DNA of 64,000 nt, taken from assembly GCF_900187565.1 (NCBI RefSeq), contig NZ_FYED01000009.1:1-64000 (forward strand), given 5' to 3'. Origin of the DNA: Pseudomonas sp. Irchel 3A7. GTDB taxonomy: Bacteria; Pseudomonadota; Gammaproteobacteria; Pseudomonadales; Pseudomonadaceae. The notes under the pieces were generated by a model. It was not told the origin of the DNA. It worked only from the letters and a program-made list of their open reading frames with translations, and ran no database searches. The translations under genes were made by a program, and so were the position numbers. Of this stretch, positions 27,583-35,102 are shown piece after piece. The first letter of the stretch is position 1; each line of letters opens with the position of its first letter.

Positions 27583-27671
27583 ATATAGTAATACTAATTA
27601 ACCAACAACACTTCCAAAGCGATGAGTTTGCGCTTATGTTACGCTTCAGCTCGAACAATATAGTCATACAA
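27583..27671. promoter_or_regulatory. Two FadR-type operator sites in a divergent promoter
   Basis: Within the 193-bp gap between transporter and dehydratase genes, ATATAGTAATAC (27583-27594) and ATATAGTCATAC (27658-27669) match at 11 of 12 bases. Each contains an 11-bp site of the form T-N-G-T-N3-A-C-N-A: TAGTAATACTA (27586-27596, a perfect palindrome about its central A) and TAGTCATACAA (27661-27671). That is the pattern known for FadR-subfamily GntR regulators. One lies near each divergent start, so binding of the regulator at 29547-30266 could repress both operons. The assignment is inference from position and pattern. Confidence 0.6.
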
Positions 27672-27685
27672 TAAGAGAATCGATC

Positions 27686-29422
27686 ATGTCTGATAAGAAA
27701 CCCACCCTGCGCTCCGCCCAATGGTTTGGCACCGCCGACAAGAACGGCTTCATGTACCGCAGCTGGATGAAGAATCAGGGCATCGCCGACCATCAGTTCC
27801 ACGGCAAGCCGATCATCGGCATCTGCAACACCTGGTCGGAACTGACCCCGTGCAACGCGCATTTCCGCCAGATCGCCGAACACGTCAAACGCGGCGTGAT
27901 CGAGGCCGGAGGCTTCCCGGTGGAATTCCCGGTGTTCTCCAATGGCGAATCCAACCTGCGCCCCACCGCCATGCTCACCCGCAACCTGGCAAGCATGGAC
28001 GTTGAAGAGGCGATCCGTGGCAACCCGATTGACGGTGTGGTGCTGCTCACCGGTTGCGACAAAACCACCCCGGCCTTGCTGATGGGCGCGGCCAGTTGTG
28101 ATGTGCCGGCCATCGTCGTCACCGGCGGGCCGATGCTCAACGGCAAGCACAAGGGCAAGGATATCGGTTCGGGCACCGTGGTCTGGCAGTTGAGCGAGCA
28201 GGTCAAGGCCGGCACCATCACCATCGATGACTTCCTGGCGGCCGAGGGTGGCATGTCCCGCTCGGCCGGTACCTGCAACACCATGGGCACCGCCTCGACC
28301 ATGGCCTGCATGGCCGAAGCACTGGGCACTTCCTTGCCCCACAACGCGGCAATTCCGGCGGTCGATGCGCGCCGCTATGTGTTGGCGCACATGTCCGGCA
28401 TGCGTGCAGTGGAAATGGTTCGCGAAGACTTGAAACTGTCGAAGATCCTGACCAAGGAGGCCTTCGAGAACGCCATTCGGGTCAACGCCGCGATTGGCGG
28501 TTCGACCAATGCGGTCATTCACCTCAAAGCCATCGCCGGCCGCATCGGCGTGGAACTGGATCTGGACGACTGGACCCGTATCGGTCGCGGTATGCCGACC
28601 ATCGTCGACCTGCAACCGTCCGGGCGTTTCCTGATGGAAGAGTTCTACTACGCCGGCGGTTTACCCGCGGTACTGCGCCGCCTGGGTGAAGCCAACCTGA
28701 TCCCGAACCCCAACGCCTTGACCGTCAACGGCAAGTCGATTGGCGAGAACACCAAGGACGCCCCGATCTACGGCGAAGACGAAGTGATCCGCACACTCGA
28801 CAATCCTATCCGCGCCGACGGCGGCATCTGCGTGCTGCGCGGCAACCTGGCGCCGCTGGGTGCAGTGCTCAAGCCCTCGGCCGCCACACCGGAGCTCATG
28901 CAGCACCGTGGCCGCGCCGTAGTGTTCGAAAACTTCGACATGTACAAGGCACGGATCAACGACCCGGAACTGGACGTTGACGCCAACTCGATCCTGGTGA
29001 TGAAAAACTGCGGTCCGAAGGGTTATCCGGGCATGGCCGAAGTCGGCAACATGGGCCTGCCGGCCAAGCTGCTGGCCCAGGGCGTAACCGACATGGTGCG
29101 CATTTCCGATGCACGCATGAGTGGTACGGCGTACGGCACCGTGGTCTTGCATGTTGCACCGGAAGCGGCGGCTGGCGGACCTTTGGCGGCGGTGAAGGAA
29201 GGCGACTGGATCGAGCTCGACTGCGCCAGTGGCCGCCTGCACCTGGACATCCCGGATGCCGAACTGGCGGCGCGCATGGCCGACCTGCAACCGCCGCAAC
29301 AATTGTTGGTCGGTGGCTACCGTCAACTGTACATCGACCATGTGCTGCAGGCGGACCAGGGTTGCGACTTTGACTTCCTGGTCGGTTGCCGCGGGGCTGA
29401 GGTACCGCGCCACTCTCACTGA
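27686..29422 (+). CDS. Pentonate dehydratase, IlvD/Edd family (L-arabinonate type)
   Basis: 578 aa. It removes water from a sugar acid to give the 2-keto-3-deoxy acid, using Mg2+ and an iron-sulfur cluster. Three cysteines, C56 (SELTPCNAHF), C124 (LTGCDKTTP) and C197 (SAGTCNTMG), have the same spacing (68 and 73) as the cluster ligands I remember for Rhizobium L-arabinonate dehydratase. The C-terminal RMSGTAYG carries the proposed catalytic Ser. D-xylonate and galactonate dehydratases in this branch are close relatives, so substrate is uncertain. RBS is AAGAGA before the ATG at 27686. It starts the plus-strand operon. Confidence 0.92.
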   Translation: MSDKKPTLRSAQWFGTADKNGFMYRSWMKNQGIADHQFHGKPIIGICNTWSELTPCNAHFRQIAEHVKRGVIEAGGFPVEFPVFSNGESNLRPTAMLTRNLASMDVEEAIRGNPIDGVVLLTGCDKTTPALLMGAASCDVPAIVVTGGPMLNGKHKGKDIGSGTVVWQLSEQVKAGTITIDDFLAAEGGMSRSAGTCNTMGTASTMACMAEALGTSLPHNAAIPAVDARRYVLAHMSGMRAVEMVREDLKLSKILTKEAFENAIRVNAAIGGSTNAVIHLKAIAGRIGVELDLDDWTRIGRGMPTIVDLQPSGRFLMEEFYYAGGLPAVLRRLGEANLIPNPNALTVNGKSIGENTKDAPIYGEDEVIRTLDNPIRADGGICVLRGNLAPLGAVLKPSAATPELMQHRGRAVVFENFDMYKARINDPELDVDANSILVMKNCGPKGYPGMAEVGNMGLPAKLLAQGVTDMVRISDARMSGTAYGTVVLHVAPEAAAGGPLAAVKEGDWIELDCASGRLHLDIPDAELAARMADLQPPQQLLVGGYRQLYIDHVLQADQGCDFDFLVGCRGAEVPRHSH

Positions 29423-29437
29423 CATCCCCCATCCTCC

Positions 29438-29465
29438 TGTGGGAGCGAGCCTGCTCGCTCCCACA
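29438..29465. repeat. Collapsed REP hairpin
   Basis: TGTGGGAGCGAG and CTCGCTCCCACA form a perfect 12-bp palindrome with only CCTG between. It looks like a REPIN whose central part has been lost. It lies between the dehydratase and its regulator gene. Confidence 0.85.
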
Positions 29466-29546
29466 TTTGCCTTTCACCCAGCTCAAGATTGCGCCGTGCC
29501 TGTTATCATGCGCGGTACCCTATCGCACAGGACCGCGTCGCTCCCC

Positions 29547-30266
29547 ATGGATTACCGCAAACCCTCCGACCGCAAAAGCATGCACTCGCGTATCGTCCAG
29601 GAACTGGGCATGCAGATCGTCTCGGGACGCTTCCTGCCCGACGACAAACTGCCCGCCGAAGCGCTGTTGTGCGAGGAATATGCCGTCAGCCGGCCCGTCC
29701 TGCGCGAAGCCACGCGGGTGCTGGTCGCCAAGGGCCTGGTGTATTCCCGTCCGCGAGTCGGCACCGTGGTCAAGCCGCGCAAGGACTGGCATATGCTGGA
29801 CCCGGATGTGCTGCACTGGTTGATGCAAAGCAGCCCGCAGAATGAGTTCTTCGACTTGCTCACCAGCGTGCGCAGCATCATCGAACCGGCGGCCGCCGCC
29901 CTCGCCGCGCAATTCGCCACCGACGCCGACATTGCCTCCATCGGCGAAGCCTACCAACGCATGGAAGCCGCCCCCACGCCGGAAGCCTTGCTGCAACCGG
30001 ACCTGGATTTCCATAGCCGCATCGCCGATGCGACCCACAACGATCTGCTGGCCAACCTGTGCAACATGCTCTCGGTGGCAATTGCCGAAGCGTTGAAGCA
30101 TTCCAACCAGCGACCGAACCTGCATGAACTGGCGCTGCCACGGCACAAGGCGATTCTCACGGCGATCGAGAACCGTGATGCGTTGGGTGCGCGGCATGCG
30201 ACGCTGGTGCAACTGGATGACGCGCGTAGTGCGCTGAATGTTGTGCTGGGCAGCGATCCTTCATAA
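29547..30266 (+). CDS. GntR-family (FadR subfamily) transcriptional regulator
   Basis: 239 aa. The N-terminal winged helix (about 8-75) shows SGRFLPDDKLPAE, SRPVLREATRVL and the wing SRPRVGTVV. The C-terminal all-helical FCD domain (about 95-225) carries the Asp/His metal residues expected in D-x-x-F-H (LDFHSRIADAT) and in the later H-x3-L/H-x-I parts. This layout senses small organic acids. The ATG at 29547 has no strong ribosome site; the next one, 11 codons later, is possible. Its location suggests it controls the pentonate operons through the paired sites at 27583-27671. Confidence 0.9.
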   Translation: MDYRKPSDRKSMHSRIVQELGMQIVSGRFLPDDKLPAEALLCEEYAVSRPVLREATRVLVAKGLVYSRPRVGTVVKPRKDWHMLDPDVLHWLMQSSPQNEFFDLLTSVRSIIEPAAAALAAQFATDADIASIGEAYQRMEAAPTPEALLQPDLDFHSRIADATHNDLLANLCNMLSVAIAEALKHSNQRPNLHELALPRHKAILTAIENRDALGARHATLVQLDDARSALNVVLGSDPS

Positions 30267-30280
30267 ACACCCAATAACCT

Positions 30281-30371
30281 TGTGGGAGCGAGCCTGCTCG
30301 CGAAAGCGGTGTTTCAGTCAATGCTGCTGTCGACTGACACTACGCCTTCGCGAGCAGGCTCGCTCCCACAG
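30281..30371. repeat. REPIN (REP family A doublet)
   Basis: Two inverted REP units between the convergent regulator and RND genes, about 43 bp apart. Confidence 0.9.
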
Positions 30372-30396
30372 GGATGTTGTTTGGATTTGAGATGTA

Positions 30397-30428
30397 AAAA
30401 AGCCGCAACCCTGAGGTTGCGGCTTTTG
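30397..30428. terminator. Bidirectional terminator before the RND gene end
   Basis: AAAAGCCGCAACC and GGTTGCGGCTTTT form a 13-bp stem with a CTGA loop, with A and T tracts built into the ends. It follows the RND stop by 17 nt on the minus strand. Confidence 0.92.
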
Positions 30429-30444
30429 TGTTTCTGATCGTGGA

Positions 30445-32829
30445 TCAGTGAGCAAACAGCGAGTTGCCCTTCTGCCCCGCCAGTTTCTCCGGCTTGATCA
30501 GGAAGCGCGCCAGCGCCGGCAACAGCCACAGTGCGCCGAACATGTTCCACAGCAACATGAAGGTCAGCATCAGCCCCATGTCGGCCTGGAACTTGATGGC
30601 CGAGAAGATCCAGGTGCACACGCCGATGGCCAGGCACAGACCGGTGAACAACACGGCTTTACCGGTGGACTTGAGCGTCTGGTAGTACGCCTCTTGCAGC
30701 GGTAGCCCGGCACGCAGGAAGCTTTCCAGACGGCTGTAGATGTAGATGCCGTAGTCCACGCCAATCCCCACACCCAACGCCACCACCGGCAGGGTCGCGA
30801 CCTTCACGCCGATACCCATGAAGGCCATCAGGGCGTTGCCGAGTACCGAGGTCAGCACCAGCGGCAGCACGATGCACAAGGTCGCCGCCCAGGAGCGGAA
30901 GGTGATCATGCACATGACCGCCACGCAGATGTACACCAGGATCAGGATGGTCAACTCGGACTTCTTGATCACCTCGTTGGTGGCCGCCTCGATCCCGGCG
31001 TTACCGGCCGCGAGGATGAACTCCAGGCCGTCCTTGTTGTTTTCCTTGGCGAACTCTTGCACCGCGTGCACCGCGCGATCCAGGGTCTCGGCCTTGTGAT
31101 CGTTGAGGAACACCAGTACCGGCGCTAGCGAGCAGCTGTTGTTGTACAGGCCATCGGCCCGGGCAATGGAGTTGTTCAAAACGTCCGGGTTACGCGACAG
31201 GGTTTCCCATTTCAGGTTGCCCTCGTTCATGCCCTTGATCATCTGCTTGGACACGGTCACCAGGGAAATCGCCGACTGCACGCCCTCGGTGTTCTGCATC
31301 TTCCACATCAGCTCGTCGATCGGCGCCATCGCTTCATAGCGCGAGCAGCCTTCGGACTTGGTCTTGACCATCACCACCAGTACATCGGAGCTGGTGGAGT
31401 AGTTGCTGATGATGAAGTTGTTGTCCTTGTTGTAGCGCGAGTCCGGACGCAGCTCCGGCGCGCCCTGGTCGAGGTCGCCGATTTTCAGGTTCTGGCTGTA
31501 CCAGAGGCCGCCGCCAAAGGCGATCAACGCCAACAGGATCGAGACCGGAGCGACTTTCGCGCTGGCAAAATTCGACAGCAGGCGCCAGAACGGATGCTCG
31601 CGGGTCGCGTCTTTCTTGCTGCGATCCACGGCACGCTTGCTGATGCCGACGTAGGAAATCGCCACCGGCAGCAGGATCAGGTTGGTGAACACGATCACCG
31701 CCACGCCGATGGATGCGCCGATGGCCAGCTCACGGATCACGCCGATGTCGATGATCAGCAGCGTGATGAAACCCACGGCATCGGCAAGGATCGCGATCAT
31801 CCCCGGCAGGAACAGTTGACGGAACGTCCGGCGCGCCGCGGTCAGGGCGTTGTCCGCTTCACTGGATTGCAGGGCAATGCCGTTGATCTTCTGCACGCCG
31901 TGGGAAATACCGATGGCGAAGATCAGGAACGGCACCAGCATCGAGTACGGATCCAGGCCGAAACCGAAGAAGTGCATCAGGCCCAGCTGCCAGATCACCG
32001 CCACCAGCGTCGTGCTCAACACCGCCACCGTACTGCGCATGCAGTTGGTGAACCAGTACAGCAGGATCAGGGTGATGACGAAGGCCACACCGAAGAACAT
32101 CACCACCATCACCAGGCCATCGATCAGGTCGCCGACCTTCTTGGCGAAACCGACGATGTGGATCTTGACGTTGGGGTTCTGCGCTTCGAATTTGTCGCGG
32201 ATCTTTTCTTCAAGATCGTGGGAGAACTTGCGATAGTCCAGCGCCAGCAACTTGCCCTGGTCCTGCGGGTCCGGGTAGGACTCCAGCAGCGGGATGTCGA
32301 CGATGCTCGACTTGAAGTCGTTGGCCACCAGCCGCCCGATCTGCCCGGACTTGAGCACGTTGTTGCGCAGCAGGTCGAGACTTTGCTGGGAGCCGTTGTA
32401 GCTCTGCGGGATCACTTCACCACCGGCGAAGCCCTCCTCCGTCACCTCGGTCCAGCGCACGCTCGGACTCCACAGCGACTTGAGGCCGGAGCGGTCGACA
32501 CCAGAGATGTAGAACACTTCGTCGTTGATCTGGCGCAGGGTCTCCATGTACTCCTTGGAGAAGATGTCGCCGTCGGTGGCTTCCACGGAGATCCGCACGG
32601 TGTTGCCCAGGTTCGCCAGATCGTTGCGGTGCTCCATCATTTTCTGAATGAACGGATGCTCGAGCGGGATCATTTTTTCGAAGCTGGTAGACGGCCGGAT
32701 CAGCGTCGCCTGCCAGAACAGGAAGATGCTGACCAGCAGGCAGATGGTGATCACTGCCGGGCGGTTGTTGAAAATCAGGCGTTCAAGAAACGTCGCCTTG
32801 TCCTGATGATGAGTGCTCAAGGAAGTCAT
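30445..32829 (-). CDS. RND-superfamily (MMPL/SSD-type) permease
   Basis: 794 aa. The layout is two repeats, each with one membrane helix, a large periplasmic domain, and a bundle of five helices. The first helix is at about 24-44 and the first bundle at about 255-410 (with GISHGVQKINGI); the second repeat has its lone helix near 440 and a bundle about 640-785 (with GVGIGVDYGIYIYSR). This is the sterol-sensing/MMPL type of RND protein rather than a tripartite AcrB pump, which is about 1050 aa. Substrates are probably lipids or hydrophobic molecules; not assignable here. It follows the Ycf48-like gene by 28 bp in one operon. Confidence 0.88.
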   Translation of the reverse strand: MTSLSTHHQDKATFLERLIFNNRPAVITICLLVSIFLFWQATLIRPSTSFEKMIPLEHPFIQKMMEHRNDLANLGNTVRISVEATDGDIFSKEYMETLRQINDEVFYISGVDRSGLKSLWSPSVRWTEVTEEGFAGGEVIPQSYNGSQQSLDLLRNNVLKSGQIGRLVANDFKSSIVDIPLLESYPDPQDQGKLLALDYRKFSHDLEEKIRDKFEAQNPNVKIHIVGFAKKVGDLIDGLVMVVMFFGVAFVITLILLYWFTNCMRSTVAVLSTTLVAVIWQLGLMHFFGFGLDPYSMLVPFLIFAIGISHGVQKINGIALQSSEADNALTAARRTFRQLFLPGMIAILADAVGFITLLIIDIGVIRELAIGASIGVAVIVFTNLILLPVAISYVGISKRAVDRSKKDATREHPFWRLLSNFASAKVAPVSILLALIAFGGGLWYSQNLKIGDLDQGAPELRPDSRYNKDNNFIISNYSTSSDVLVVMVKTKSEGCSRYEAMAPIDELMWKMQNTEGVQSAISLVTVSKQMIKGMNEGNLKWETLSRNPDVLNNSIARADGLYNNSCSLAPVLVFLNDHKAETLDRAVHAVQEFAKENNKDGLEFILAAGNAGIEAATNEVIKKSELTILILVYICVAVMCMITFRSWAATLCIVLPLVLTSVLGNALMAFMGIGVKVATLPVVALGVGIGVDYGIYIYSRLESFLRAGLPLQEAYYQTLKSTGKAVLFTGLCLAIGVCTWIFSAIKFQADMGLMLTFMLLWNMFGALWLLPALARFLIKPEKLAGQKGNSLFAH

Positions 32830-32857
32830 AGCCCCGCCTTCTTATTATTAACGTAGC

Positions 32858-33910
32858 TCATTTGCCCAGCTCCGCGCCGTTTGGCGAAGTGGCGCGAACG
32901 CCGCCTTGTCCACCCAGAATCAGATTGCCGTTTCCTGCACCGACCACCGAAGAGATGGAAATACGATCCCGGCGGTTGAAGACACTGAAAGTCTGTCCGT
33001 CATCGCTGCTGCTGATCACCGAACCGCCGTTGCCGACGATCACGATGGAACCGTCGTCGAGCAGCGTGCCGCCGGACAGACCGAACTCCAGGGCACCGCG
33101 TTCAGCCTCGAGCTCGACTTGCTCCCAGGTGCTGCCGAAATCCGTGGAGCGGTAAAGATTGCCGCGCAGGCCATAGGCCAACAACGTATTGGGTTGTGCG
33201 GTGCCGATCACGCCGAAAAACGAACCTTCGTACGGGCCTTCGAGCTTCTCCCAGGTCTGGCCCCAATCGGCGGAACGGAACATGCTGCCCTGCTCGCCGA
33301 CGATGAACAGCCCGGCGTCCTTGACGGCGGCAATGGCGTTGAGGTGGTACTGGTCTTCGTTGTCCAGGCGGTCGCTGACGTCTTCCCAGTTCTTTCCACC
33401 ATCGGTGGTGGCCATCAACGCACCGTAAGCGCCCACGGCAAAGCCGCTGTTGGCGTCCTGGAACCAGACGTCGAGCAGCGGCGATTCGCGATTCAGATCT
33501 TCGAACTGCTTGGTCCAGGTGACGCCACCGTCCTCGCTGGCGAGAATCTGCGCGTCATGACCGACGGCCCAGCCGTGCTTGTCATCGACAAAGAACACCG
33601 AGGTCAGCAGTTGCCGGGTCGGTACCTTGGCCTGGGTCCAGGTCGTACCCTGGTCATCGGAATACAGAATATGCCCGCGATCCCCGACCGCCACCAGACG
33701 CTTGCCTGCGTGCACGACATCGAGGACCAGGCTTTTGCTGGCCTTGGCCGATTCAACGGAATAAACAACGTCGGATGCCGGCGCATCAGCCGCCAGCACA
33801 GGTGCCGACCACACGGCACAGCCCAACAGCGAGAGCGCTGTAGCCAGCAACGCGAATTTGCGTAAAGCCGGCGGGCGGCAAATACCCACACCCATGACAG
33901 GCTCACTCAT
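32858..33910 (-). CDS. Exported Ycf48-like BNR-repeat protein
   Basis: 350 aa. A signal peptide ends near residue 40 (cut after LAA). The mature protein is a beta-propeller with at least six Asp-box (BNR) repeats of the form S-x-D-x-G-x-T-W: SDDQGTTW, SEDGGVTW, TTDGGKNW, SADWGQTW, STDFGSTW, SSDDGQTF. Ycf48 itself helps assemble photosystem II; in non-photosynthetic Pseudomonas the fold is found next to RND permeases, where it probably serves as a periplasmic partner. The ATG at 33910 has GGGGGAAGG before it. Other family operons add DUF1302 and DUF1329 genes; none is present here. Confidence 0.88.
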   Translation of the reverse strand: MSEPVMGVGICRPPALRKFALLATALSLLGCAVWSAPVLAADAPASDVVYSVESAKASKSLVLDVVHAGKRLVAVGDRGHILYSDDQGTTWTQAKVPTRQLLTSVFFVDDKHGWAVGHDAQILASEDGGVTWTKQFEDLNRESPLLDVWFQDANSGFAVGAYGALMATTDGGKNWEDVSDRLDNEDQYHLNAIAAVKDAGLFIVGEQGSMFRSADWGQTWEKLEGPYEGSFFGVIGTAQPNTLLAYGLRGNLYRSTDFGSTWEQVELEAERGALEFGLSGGTLLDDGSIVIVGNGGSVISSSDDGQTFSVFNRRDRISISSVVGAGNGNLILGGQGGVRATSPNGAELGK

Positions 33911-34098
33911 AGACCTTCCCCCTTTATTATTGTTAGGTCATTCAACCTTTCAGGGCGCCGCAAGGGTGCGTATCGGGATGACCTGTTTCAGAGCATAGTC
34001 CTGAAACCCGCAATCCAGAGCCCCTTCGGAAGCTGGCTTATCCTATCGGTGTTTTTCGACGGCTGACAATCGACGGTGCGTTATGTTTTGTTAACCGT

Positions 34099-34170
34099 GG
34101 GGGGTATGGGGGGAGCTGAATGATGGGGTATTTGGTGGGGTGATTGGGTTTTGGTTTTGGTTTTGGTTTT
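34099..34170 (+). repeat. G-rich block with GGTTTT tandem repeat
   Basis: Four tracts of four to six G (34099-34104, 34108-34113, 34125-34128, 34137-34140) are followed by a perfect fourfold GGTTTT repeat (34147-34170). Short loops make a G-quadruplex possible on this strand. From 33911 to 34098 I see no gene; the promoter of the Ycf48-like gene should lie there. Confidence 0.7.
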
Positions 34171-34180
34171 TGTGATCGGT

Positions 34181-34483
34181 GTACATATCCGTTGCTGCGG
34201 TAACGGCTACTTATGGTTTCGCTCTTACAGCGAGTCCCTTTTTCAAACGCCAAAAAGGAACCAAAAGGCTTCGCCCCGGCGTACGGCACCTCGCTGAGGC
34301 TCGGTGTTCCCTCGCTACGGTGTCCATCAGGGGGCATCGCCTACGGTTTGCTTCGCTGTACCTCCTCTCGATGTGTGCGGCTTCGCCGCACGGCGCTACG
34401 CGCCTAACCCCCTGATGAACACCTACGCTCGGCCTGCCGAAGGGGCGAAAGATCAAAAGCAAAAGCAGAGCGAGGCGGCCTGA
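34181..34483 (+). repeat. Structured 300-bp repeat, copy A
   Basis: This stretch is about 80 percent identical, by eye, to the reverse complement of 34726-35043. It contains stems: CCTTTTT/AAAAAGG (34237-34243, 34252-34258); a long-range ATCAGGGGG/CCCCCTGAT (34326-34334, 34408-34416); and inside it two abutting hairpins, GTGCGGC-TTC-GCCGCAC (34375-34391) and GGCGC-TAC-GCGCC (34392-34404). Short reading frames cross it on both strands, but the pattern of differences between copies fits kept base pairing, not a protein. It may be a non-coding RNA or a non-autonomous repeat. I do not know a name for it. Confidence 0.75.
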
Positions 34484-34516
34484 CAGCCGACCTGACTTTG
34501 GCGGATGTCCTCATAC

Positions 34517-34623
34517 CCCTGTGGGAGCGAGCCTGCTCGCGAAGGACGTCAACGATAACGCGGCCTGTCTGAATGACTGCGTTGCCTTGATGTTTTTCGC
34601 GAGCAGGCTCGCTCCCACAGGGG
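34517..34623. repeat. REPIN between the two large repeat copies
   Basis: CCCCTGTGGGAGCGAGCCTG and its inverted partner enclose about 60 bp. It lies in the 242-bp spacer between copies A and B. Confidence 0.9.
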
Positions 34624-34663
34624 ATCCGGGTATATCTGCAAGAAATTGGTCGGCTGGCAGGCC

Positions 34664-34690
34664 GTCTTCGCGAGCAAGCCCGCTCCCACA
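34664..34690. repeat. Orphan REP unit
   Basis: A single unit, TTCGCGAGCAAGCCCGCTCC, in the same orientation as the second half of the adjacent REPIN. It makes a three-unit cluster. Confidence 0.85.
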
Positions 34691-34725
34691 ATGGGTCGAC
34701 GTACACCCGCTGCTTTTCACCACTC

Positions 34726-35043
34726 ATCAGGCCGAGCGTTAGCTCGCCTTAAGCTTTTGATCTTGATCCACCCGCCCCTTCGGCAGGCTGAGTGGAGGTG
34801 TTCATCCGGGGATTGGCGCGCAGCGCCGTTCGACGCAGTCGAACACATCGCATGTAGGTGCCAGCGAAGCCAACCGGAGGGCGATGCCCCCGGATGAATG
34901 CCGGAGCGAGGGAACGCCGAGCCCCAGCGAGGGGCCGAACGCTCGGGGCGAGACTTTTTGGTTCCTTTTGTGTCGTTTGACAAAAGGGACTCGCCGTAAG
35001 GGCGAAACCATAAGTGGCCGTTACCGCAGCAATGGATATGTAC
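34726..35043 (-). repeat. Structured 300-bp repeat, copy B (inverted)
   Basis: Reverse-oriented copy of 34181-34483. Its stems pair with different bases from copy A: CCTTTTG/CAAAAGG (34964-34970, 34981-34987), ATCCGGGG/CCCCGGAT (34804-34811, 34888-34895), GTTCGAC-GCA-GTCGAAC (34828-34844) and GGCGC-GCA-GCGCC (34815-34827). At four stem positions both partners have changed together relative to copy A. The copies point towards each other, with a REPIN between. It ends 60 bp short of the pepN stop. Confidence 0.75.
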
Positions 35044-35102
35044 TCAATCAACCAAGAACCTGGTCGGCCCGAAGGCCGCCAAGTCCAAGGCCAAACCGAA
35101 GA

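Noticed and set aside
34038..35051. Several small reading frames (up to about 107 codons) in the gap between the Ycf48-like gene and pepN
   Set aside because: They lie on the inverted repeats, in different frames in each copy. The differences between copies keep base pairing rather than codons. No ribosome sites are seen.
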